The notes under the pieces are model-generated. The model saw only the letters and a list, made by a program, of their open reading frames with translations, made no database searches and had not been told where the DNA came from. A stretch of DNA of 5,890 nt. Source: Ignavibacteriaceae bacterium. GTDB lineage: Bacteria; Bacteroidota; Ignavibacteria; Ignavibacteriales; Ignavibacteriaceae. Shown here one piece after another: positions 1 through 5,497 of this stretch (its first letter is position 1; each line of letters begins with the position of its first letter). The DNA is taken from positions 1 to 5,890 of the forward strand of contig JAIOIM010000541.1 in assembly GCA_019912505.1 (NCBI GenBank). The letters run 5' to 3'. A program made the position numbers and the translations under genes.

Positions 1-1939
1 TTTAATAACTATACCAATTACGTTAAGCCTTACTTTAATTTTTCTTTATGTATTCGGTTACACGTTAAATATAATGACAATAGGCGCAATTGCCGCCGCA
101 ATAGGTCTTATTATTGATGATGCAATCATTGTAGTGGAACAAATTCACCGCACGCATGAGGAGCATCCTACGGAAAGCAGTTTTACACTCGTCAACAAAG
201 CAATAAAATATTTATTCCCCGCAATGGTGGGCTCATCGTTGAGTACAATTGTAATATTTTTACCGTTTGTTTTGATGAGCGGGGTTGCCGGTTCATATTT
301 TAAAGTAATGACAGACACAATGATTATAACACTGGTCTCTTCCTTTTTTGTTGTTTGGGTAATCCTGCCTGTTGTTTACATTTTATTATCGAAGGAAAAA
401 CATTCTGTAAAAAAAGATCAAAAGGAAATAAAACGGAGAGACTGGGTGGATTATTTTATTCGCCGACCATTAATCTCAGGTTTATTCAGCACAATGCTGA
501 TAGTAGCTTCCATTTATATTCTTCCAAAATTGGCTTCGGGTTTTTTACCCGAGATGGATGAAGGCTCACTCGTGCTCGATTATGTGAGTCCGCCCGGTTC
601 ATCGCTGGAGGCAACCAATGAAATGCTTCTTGTAATTGATAAAATTTTACACACAATTCCGGAAATAAAAAATTTTTCGCGCAGAACAGGTACGCAACTT
701 GGATTTTTTATCACAGAACCGAATGACGGTGATTATTTAATTCAATTGAACGACAAAAGAAATAAAACTACTGCCGAGATTGCTGATGAAATAAGAAAAA
801 AAGTTGAGGCAGTGCTGCCTTCCTTAAAAATTGAATTCGGACAAGTGATTGGTGATATGCTCGGCGATCTAATGGAATCGGCACAGCCAATCGAGATAAA
901 AATATTCGGTGAAAATCATGAAAAGTTAAAATCTATTGCCGATACTGTTGCTTCGATTATAACAGAAGTAAAAGGTACGGTGGATGTTTTTAATGGTTTA
1001 GTAATTGCCGGACCAGAAATTAAATTTGTGCCGGATGCTGCAAAACTTTCTCAGTATAATCTTACTCCTGATAATTTCTACTTTCAAATGCAGACAAAAA
1101 TTGAGGGGACAATTGTTGGCAATGTGTTAGAAAAAAATCAATATGTAAATATTAGAATGTTAGAGTACAAAAATGCACCTACGTTAAATACCCTAAAAAA
1201 TAGTTCTATCTTTTTGAATAACGGCAAATTAAAACCTATGTATGAATTTGCAGGTGTAAATGTAAGCAAAGGCGTTGCTGAAATAGAGCGCGAAAATCTA
1301 AAACCGATGGTTGCGGTGAAAGCGAGGTTAGATAACCGTGATCTCGGCAGTACATTAAAGGATATAAAACAAAAAATCAGTACCCGACTCTCGTTACCCT
1401 CCGGGTATGAAATAGTTTACGGCGGTGCTTACGCTCAGCAGCAAAAAGCATTCGGCGAACTCTTGATAATTTTAATATCGGCAGTCCTTCTTGTTTTTAT
1501 AATAATCTTATTTCTTTTTAGAAATTTAACTACGGCGCTTGGTATTATTACAACTGCTGTTCTCGGAGTATCCGGCAGCCTTATTGCTTTATACATTACC
1601 GGAACGCCTTTAAATGTAGGCAGTTACACAGGCATAATAATGATTGTAGGAATAATAGGTGAAAATTCAATATTCACTTATTTACAATATGCCGAAGCGC
1701 GAAAAAGTAATATGAGCAAAGATGAATCTCTTATCTATTCAATATCAACCAGGCTTCGTCCAAAATTAATGACTGCACTCGGCGCAATTACGGCGTTAGC
1801 ACCTCTCGCTCTAGGAATGGGAACCGGCGCTCAGATGCACCAGCCGCTTGCAATTGCAATTATAGGCGGGATGATTATTGCCTTGCCGCTTCTGCTTATT
1901 GTTCTGCCTACGTTGATGCGAATAATTGAAACGGAATAG
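1..1939 (+). CDS. RND-family efflux transporter permease subunit, C-terminal part (5' end outside window)
   Basis: This is an inner-membrane proton-driven efflux pump of the RND superfamily, which normally works with a periplasmic adaptor and an outer-membrane channel. The frame is open from base 2, so the ATG at 74 is internal. About 645 residues are visible of a family that is usually about 1,000-1,050 long, so roughly 370 are missing. The visible part starts in TM4, whose proton-relay Asp-Asp pair (IIDDAIIVVEQ, bases 116-121) aligns with AcrB D407/D408. TM5-TM7 follow, then a large periplasmic region (about bases 540-1450) starting with FLPEMDEGS, then TM8-TM12. The C-terminal RLRPKLMTAL motif (about 1750-1780) is the usual RND one. 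The Lys expected in TM10 is Glu (GIIGENSIF, codon 1661-1663). The DDA motif is like drug/amphiphile pumps, while FLPEMDEGS recalls metal pumps, so the substrate cannot be assigned. No clear terminator follows it. Confidence 0.95.
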   Translation, partial: LITIPITLSLTLIFLYVFGYTLNIMTIGAIAAAIGLIIDDAIIVVEQIHRTHEEHPTESSFTLVNKAIKYLFPAMVGSSLSTIVIFLPFVLMSGVAGSYFKVMTDTMIITLVSSFFVVWVILPVVYILLSKEKHSVKKDQKEIKRRDWVDYFIRRPLISGLFSTMLIVASIYILPKLASGFLPEMDEGSLVLDYVSPPGSSLEATNEMLLVIDKILHTIPEIKNFSRRTGTQLGFFITEPNDGDYLIQLNDKRNKTTAEIADEIRKKVEAVLPSLKIEFGQVIGDMLGDLMESAQPIEIKIFGENHEKLKSIADTVASIITEVKGTVDVFNGLVIAGPEIKFVPDAAKLSQYNLTPDNFYFQMQTKIEGTIVGNVLEKNQYVNIRMLEYKNAPTLNTLKNSSIFLNNGKLKPMYEFAGVNVSKGVAEIERENLKPMVAVKARLDNRDLGSTLKDIKQKISTRLSLPSGYEIVYGGAYAQQQKAFGELLIILISAVLLVFIIILFLFRNLTTALGIITTAVLGVSGSLIALYITGTPLNVGSYTGIIMIVGIIGENSIFTYLQYAEARKSNMSKDESLIYSISTRLRPKLMTALGAITALAPLALGMGTGAQMHQPLAIAIIGGMIIALPLLLIVLPTLMRIIETE

Positions 1940-1974
1940 ATATTCTACTACAAAATTCCTTCAGGTTCGTGTAT

Positions 1975-1982
1975 TATTTTTG
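1975..1982 (+). promoter_or_regulatory. Possible TAnnTTTG -7 promoter box upstream of the PepSY-like gene
   Basis: TATTTTTG fits the TAnnTTTG -7 consensus known from Bacteroidota housekeeping promoters and lies 32 bases before the chosen ATG at 2015. No matching TTG -33 box is seen at the expected distance upstream. The organism may not use this promoter class, and such a motif is frequent by chance in AT-rich DNA. Confidence 0.18.
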
Positions 1983-2004
1983 TAGGGTATTTAATAATTA
2001 ATAT

Positions 2005-2008
2005 GAGG
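2005..2008 (+). promoter_or_regulatory. Ribosome binding site deciding the start at 2015
   Basis: GAGG lies 6 bases before the ATG at 2015. It overlaps an alternative in-frame ATG at 2003, which has no comparable purine-rich site ahead of it. Starting at 2015 also gives a cleaner signal peptide beginning MKAKF. Confidence 0.55.
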
Positions 2009-2014
2009 TTTGTA

Positions 2015-2488
2015 ATGAAAGCTAAATTTGTTTTATTGATCGGATTAATTTTTTCTTTAACCGCTTTTGCCCAAAATACGGAAGTACCGAAAAAGGTAAA
2101 AGATGCATTTGCTAAACTTCATCCCAAGGCTGCCGATGTAAAATGGGATAAAGAAGGAAAAGAAGAATTCGAAGCAAGTTTTAAAGAAGGTTCTGTAAAA
2201 ATTTCTGTCGTACTTAATGATGACGGGAAACTTATGGAAACCGAAACCGTAATGGATATAAAAGCGCTGCCGACAAACGTGAAAAAATATGTAAGCGAAA
2301 ACTATAAAGGTTTTTCACTTACCGAAGCCGCAAAGATTGTTGATAACAAAGGCATCACTACGTTTGAAGCAGAAATAACAAAAGGAAAAGAGAAAAAAGA
2401 CCTTATTTTTGATAAAGCCGGAAAACCTTTAACAAAGCATGTGAAAAAATCAGAAAAAGAAGAAGATGAAAAAGACGAAGAGGACTAA
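2015..2488 (+). CDS. Exported PepSY-like domain protein with charged C-terminal tail
   Basis: This is a predicted periplasmic or surface protein of 157 residues; an alternative ATG at 2003 would add four. Residues 1-20 form a Sec signal peptide (MKAKF, hydrophobic core, ending TAFAQ). Residues about 24-140 match the pattern of the PepSY-like (DUF2874-type) family common in Bacteroidota: VPKKVKDAF, PKAADVKW, a repeated alternation of EFEASF-type strands, NDDGKLMETE, LPTNVKKYV and a second FEAEI strand set. This suggests two tandem alpha/beta modules. Residues 141-157 are a hydrophilic tail with a run of Glu and Asp (EEDEKDEED). The molecular function of the family is not established; ligand or metal binding is sometimes proposed and the acidic tail could bind cations, but this is inference. 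It lies 75 bases after the RND gene and is closed by its own terminator, so it may be the last gene of that unit or be transcribed alone. Confidence 0.85.
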   Translation: MKAKFVLLIGLIFSLTAFAQNTEVPKKVKDAFAKLHPKAADVKWDKEGKEEFEASFKEGSVKISVVLNDDGKLMETETVMDIKALPTNVKKYVSENYKGFSLTEAAKIVDNKGITTFEAEITKGKEKKDLIFDKAGKPLTKHVKKSEKEEDEKDEED

Positions 2489-2530
2489 TCCTTTTAAAAA
2501 CTTTTCCTAATATTGTTTGTTCATTTTATT

Positions 2531-2557
2531 AAGCCGGATTTGTTCCGGCTTTTTTTT
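2531..2557 (+). terminator. Intrinsic terminator after the PepSY-like gene
   Basis: AAGCCGGA (2531-2538) pairs perfectly with TCCGGCTT (2544-2551) around a 5-base loop, and the T run spans 2551-2557. It begins 43 bases after the stop codon at 2488. This is a textbook rho-independent terminator on the plus strand, and it makes translation starts inside or before it unlikely for the next gene. Confidence 0.88.
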
Positions 2558-2564
2558 ACATTTG
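2557..2564 (+). promoter_or_regulatory. Possible TAnnTTTG -7 promoter box upstream of the PAP2 gene
   Basis: TACATTTG fits the Bacteroidota -7 consensus TAnnTTTG. It sits directly after the terminator and 26 bases before the TTG start at 2591, where a promoter for the PAP2 gene would be needed. A TTTG at 2539-2542 lies only 14 bases upstream, shorter than the usual -33/-7 spacing, so support is weak. Confidence 0.22.
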
Positions 2565-2590
2565 CGCTACAAAAAAAGAGTAATAAAAAT

Positions 2591-3409
2591 TTGAAACTAA
2601 TAACTGTAATTATACTAAGCTTTGTAATATCTCAAGCGGGAAATTTATTTGCACAAAATGAAACACCGGAAAAAAACATCAGTGAAAAAATTGTTGAAGA
2701 TTTTAACCATTTTGTTTTTGCAGGCAGCAGTCTTGCATCATCACCGTTTCACTATTCGGGGAACGATTTTCTTGCGTTGGGTTCTGTAGCAGGAGGCACT
2801 GCTGTTTTGTTTTCGATTGATAAAAACGTAAGAAGTTTTTCGCAACTGAAAAAAACAATTTTTAATAACAAATTATTTATAACTGACAAATATTACGGCA
2901 GCGGGTACACGCTTTTAATACCGGGCGGTTTGTATGCTTATGGATTGATTGCAGGGGATAGCGGCATTCGCAAACTGGGACTGCATGTTTCGGAAGCACT
3001 TATTTATTCCGGTTTAATTGCAACCGTGCTTAAAGCGGCAACCGGAAGAAGAAGACCTTACGCCGGTGACAGCCAATTCTTTTTTAAACCGCTGCAAATC
3101 TCTAATGATGAACTGTTGTCACTTCCAAGCGGACACACGACAGTTGCTTTTGCGGTTTCCACAGTTATGGCAGATCATCTCGATAATTCTTACTGGAAAA
3201 TATTTTGGTACGGTGCTGCCGGTTGGGTCGCTGCCTCCAGGGTATATAATAATGCCCACTGGGCGTCCGATGTATTCCTCGGCTCGGCAATAGGGTATTT
3301 TACAGGTTCATTTATAACAAATTTAGATAAGAAAAAAGAAAATAAAGAAGAGCTTACTTTTATGCCTTACTTTTCGCTGCAGCAAGTTGGTGTAGTAATT
3401 AATTTTTAA
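2591..3409 (+). CDS. PAP2-family membrane phosphatase
   Basis: This is a 272-residue protein with the full catalytic signature of the PAP2 / type 2 phosphatidic acid phosphatase superfamily, which removes phosphate from lipid phosphates such as phosphatidic acid, undecaprenyl pyrophosphate, phosphatidylglycerol phosphate or lipid A. The three motifs are KX6RP (K148 to R155-P156), PSGHT (179-183, His182 catalytic) and SRX5HX3D (S216-R217, nucleophile His223, Asp227). An N-terminal signal peptide (about residues 1-22, ending LFAQ) and about five hydrophobic segments place the active site on the periplasmic side. I prefer the TTG at 2591, with AGAG at 2577-2580. The frame stays open to an ATG at 2513, but those codons run through the terminator and would put a poor, interrupted N-terminus before the signal peptide. 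The C-terminus ends in a beta-like stretch finishing VGVVINF. The exact substrate cannot be told. Transcription probably starts just upstream. Confidence 0.9.
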   Translation: MKLITVIILSFVISQAGNLFAQNETPEKNISEKIVEDFNHFVFAGSSLASSPFHYSGNDFLALGSVAGGTAVLFSIDKNVRSFSQLKKTIFNNKLFITDKYYGSGYTLLIPGGLYAYGLIAGDSGIRKLGLHVSEALIYSGLIATVLKAATGRRRPYAGDSQFFFKPLQISNDELLSLPSGHTTVAFAVSTVMADHLDNSYWKIFWYGAAGWVAASRVYNNAHWASDVFLGSAIGYFTGSFITNLDKKKENKEELTFMPYFSLQQVGVVINF

Positions 3410-3435
3410 AAGTAAGTGTGGTTATTGCTGCTTTT

Positions 3436-3470
3436 AAAAATCAGCCCGCTACAAACACAGCGGGCTGATT
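3436..3470. terminator. Strong hairpin terminator between convergent genes
   Basis: AATCAGCCCGCT (3439-3450) pairs perfectly over 12 bp with AGCGGGCTGATT (3459-3470) around an 8-base loop. On the minus strand the stem runs into five T (plus-strand A 3436-3440), so it is a good intrinsic terminator for the gene that stops at 3478, only 8 bases away. On the plus strand no T run follows. It may still end transcription from the PAP2 gene, which stops at 3409, but less efficiently. Confidence 0.82.
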
Positions 3471-3477
3471 GAATATA

Positions 3478-5226
3478 TTATTTGATGAACGTCATCTTTT
3501 TGGATGTCTTAAAGCTGCCGCTTTTTATTTCGTAAATGTACAAACCGCTTGCGAGGTTGCTGGCATCGAAGTTTACTTCGTAATGTCCTTTTGTTTTGAA
3601 ATCGTTAACGAGGGTTTTTACTTCTCTGCCGAGTATGTCATAAACCTTCAGTGTAACCATTCCATCTTCCGGTATCTGGTAGCGGATTGTGGTTGATGGG
3701 TTGAATGGGTTTGGATAGTTCTGCGAAATATCATACGAATTTACTACAGCATCAATTGTTTGAGATGTTTTAAAAAATCTTTTTTCAGAAAGTAAATTGT
3801 CTGCCATTTGCAGTTTCATTAAAAATTCATCTTCTGTTAAACTTAATTGTCTAAGTTCGCTTAATAATATCGAAGCAGAATCAATATCATTTTTTACATT
3901 AGCATAAGCAAACAATTTTGCAAATCGTGCATTGATTCCATCGTAAGAGTTCGAGACGCTTATTGCATTATTGTAATTCGAAATTGCATTATAAAATAGA
4001 TTATCATTTAATTCCAAATCCGCAACAATTTTCTTTAGCTTTGCTTTATGAATATTGTTGCTGTTTGCAATACTTTTAAAGTAACCTTTCAATTCTTTTC
4101 GATCATATCGATTTTTTATATCTAACAGTTTAGCAAAAGCAAAATCGACATACATATCATCACGAATTAACTTCTTATAAAAATTAATTGCCTGATTTAT
4201 TTTGCCCTGTCTCTCTAAAATAATTCCTTCAAAGATTGATAATGAATCGGGTTTTAATAGAAGTTGATTTTCTAAACCAGCGACAGAAGATGTTAATTTT
4301 TTACTCTTTTGAGACCATGGATTTTCCGGAAGAAATTCTTCCACCTCCAAAAAGGATGTTCCATCTGCATATAATTGAGGATTTGAACCCCAATAATCAT
4401 AGTATGCAGCAAGCCAACTGTGTTGATAACAGTATGCATCATATGTTTGATTACCATAAATACTATTAAAAGCTGCCGATTGATCATCCCAGCCGGCTAT
4501 GGTACTGCTTCCCCAGGCTGTTGTTATTCCATATCTATTATTCATAAACCTATTATTTGGATATGGCGAATAACCATCAGCCAGCATGGTTTCAGTGTAG
4601 CAACCGCCGCCCAAGTATGCCCCATGCAAAAATCCGTTTACATCGTTCCCGATGACACGTGCATTTGTATTATTCCCGAGATAAATACCCTGGTAACTAT
4701 ACATGTTTGTAAATTGATATATTTTATTCCCCTGTATAATCGGGCTTAAACCGGAAGCATCACCGTATATTCCATTTTGGGTAGGATCCTCAATATAATT
4801 GTTTAAAATCAGCGGTTGAGAATTATATATGTAAATGCCCTGTGTGCTATTTTTAATATGATTATTATCTAACATGATATCCGCGCCGTTCCTAATCTTA
4901 AGACCCGCTGAATTAATTATTTCGCAGTTTGTTAAATACGAACCGGCACTGAACTGATTTGTAAAATCGATATAACCCCAATGATCGTTTGTAAGCCCGG
5001 CAAGTGCAAAGTTATTTTTATTTGCGTATAATGTTCCATTTACTGTAAAGTTTACACCCGTATTAAAAAATAGATTTGTTCCCTGTGAAAGATTTAATGT
5101 AAAATCCGATTCAACGGTTAACGATGCATCAATTACATAAATACCTATCTGTGCATCCAAGTGGACCGACGAATTCATAATACTTACCAACTTGAAAAAC
5201 ATTTGTAGGTTCAGAACCCCTCTCAT
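3478..5226 (-). CDS. Parallel beta-helix / TPR-like protein with T9SS C-terminal sorting domain; 5' part lies in another frame
   Basis: The frame encodes up to 582 residues. Residues about 28-270 look like a right-handed parallel beta-helix: a cap-like start (IDASLTVES, then NLFFNTGVNFTVNGTLYA) followed by Asn/Gly/Ile-rich rungs such as QGIYIYNSQPLILNNYI, NGIYGD, PIIQGNKI and QGIYLGNNTNARVIGN. Residues about 315-480 are helical and Lys/Leu-rich, with at least one TPR-like unit (IFEGIILERQGKINQAINFYKK). Residues about 498-582 are a T9SS type A sorting domain (QNYPNPFNPSTTIRY, YDILGREVKTLV, LASGLYIYEI, final KKMTFIK), which sends proteins across the outer membrane and is usually removed afterwards. 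Such cargo needs a Sec signal, but the ATG at 5226 gives only a poor one (Lys inside the hydrophobic stretch) and has AAAGGAA 12 bases ahead. A good signal peptide lies upstream in the other frame (5129-5482), so the real gene probably once ran from 5482. The likely role is a secreted or surface protein; its binding target is unknown. Confidence 0.8.
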   Translation of the reverse strand: MRGVLNLQMFFKLVSIMNSSVHLDAQIGIYVIDASLTVESDFTLNLSQGTNLFFNTGVNFTVNGTLYANKNNFALAGLTNDHWGYIDFTNQFSAGSYLTNCEIINSAGLKIRNGADIMLDNNHIKNSTQGIYIYNSQPLILNNYIEDPTQNGIYGDASGLSPIIQGNKIYQFTNMYSYQGIYLGNNTNARVIGNDVNGFLHGAYLGGGCYTETMLADGYSPYPNNRFMNNRYGITTAWGSSTIAGWDDQSAAFNSIYGNQTYDAYCYQHSWLAAYYDYWGSNPQLYADGTSFLEVEEFLPENPWSQKSKKLTSSVAGLENQLLLKPDSLSIFEGIILERQGKINQAINFYKKLIRDDMYVDFAFAKLLDIKNRYDRKELKGYFKSIANSNNIHKAKLKKIVADLELNDNLFYNAISNYNNAISVSNSYDGINARFAKLFAYANVKNDIDSASILLSELRQLSLTEDEFLMKLQMADNLLSEKRFFKTSQTIDAVVNSYDISQNYPNPFNPSTTIRYQIPEDGMVTLKVYDILGREVKTLVNDFKTKGHYEVNFDASNLASGLYIYEIKSGSFKTSKKMTFIK

Positions 5227-5482
5227 AATCTACATTTGTTCCTTTTATTAATTGGAAGTTTGCGTCTGCATTATTCCAACTCTGAGCGGCATTATATATT
5301 GCAGTTTCGTATTGATTTTGTGTTGTAAGTGCATCACCAATATTACTATTTATCCGATAGGTGACCGAACTGATATTCCACTTTTTACCCGAATAAATAA
5401 AACACTGTTGCGCTAGTGTACTTGATAGTTGAACGACTGTTAAGCATAAAAACATGCTAAATTTTAAGTATCTGAAAATCAT
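5129..5482 (-). CDS. Signal peptide plus matrixin-like metalloprotease N-terminal fragment, out of frame with the downstream beta-helix gene
   Basis: The frame encodes 117 residues. Residues 1-26 are a clear Sec signal peptide (MIFRYLKFSM, hydrophobic core, ending STLAQQ). Residues about 35-82 resemble the beginning of secreted matrixin/astacin-like zinc proteases: a Trp, the strand VTYRINSN, then a helix AIYNAAQSWNNADANFQLIKG. In that family an HEXXHXXGXXH zinc site should come some 50-80 residues later. None is present here or in the 582-residue frame behind it, so protease activity is not expected. The frame ends at TGA (5129-5131) and overlaps the beta-helix frame by 98 bases, one base out of register. 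Third positions in the overlap are more AT-rich in this frame (7 of 31 codons end in G/C by hand count, against 15 of 31), so it seems to be the coding frame through most of the overlap. AGAGGA ahead of the ATG supports this start. It is best read as the 5' part of a broken or rearranged gene. Confidence 0.62.
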   Translation of the reverse strand: MIFRYLKFSMFLCLTVVQLSSTLAQQCFIYSGKKWNISSVTYRINSNIGDALTTQNQYETAIYNAAQSWNNADANFQLIKGTNVDYERGSEPTNVFQVGKYYEFVGPLGCTDRYLCN

Positions 5483-5489
5483 TAAATTT

Positions 5490-5495
5490 TCCTCT
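5490..5495 (-). promoter_or_regulatory. Ribosome binding site for the start at 5482
   Basis: On the minus strand AGAGGA lies 7 bases before the ATG at 5482-5480. It falls inside the 15-base gap after the upstream gene's stop codon, which supports translation of the signal-peptide frame as the second gene of an operon. Confidence 0.6.
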
Positions 5496-5497
5496 AT

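Noticed and set aside
355..561. Open frame of 68 codons on the plus strand inside the RND gene
   Set aside because: It lies wholly within the RND permease in another frame and has no ribosome site or domain pattern.
1948..1985. CTACAAAA / TTTTGTAG inverted pair after the RND gene as a terminator
   Set aside because: The stem is only 8 bp, mostly A/T, with a loop of about 22 bases and no T run behind it, so it is too weak to call.
3018..3293. Open frame of 91 codons on the plus strand inside the PAP2 gene
   Set aside because: It is a shadow of the PAP2 catalytic region, which carries all three conserved motifs in the other frame.
3469..3696. Plus-strand open frame opposite the T9SS sorting domain
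   Set aside because: It is antisense to a highly characteristic sorting domain and begins in the terminator stem.
4236..4749. Several short open frames on both strands within the beta-helix gene
   Set aside because: They are compositional shadows of the 582-residue minus-strand frame and have no recognisable motif or ribosome site.
5125..5175. Programmed +1 frameshift joining the signal-peptide frame to the beta-helix frame
   Set aside because: The stop context is AAT TGA T, not a CTT TGA-like slip site, and there is no Shine-Dalgarno-like stimulator just upstream. A mutation, rearrangement or sequence error is a simpler explanation.
3480..5226. Beta-helix repeats as a DNA tandem repeat or CRISPR-like array
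   Set aside because: The repetition is only at the protein level (Asn/Gly/Ile rungs). No exact direct repeats with regular spacing are visible in the DNA.
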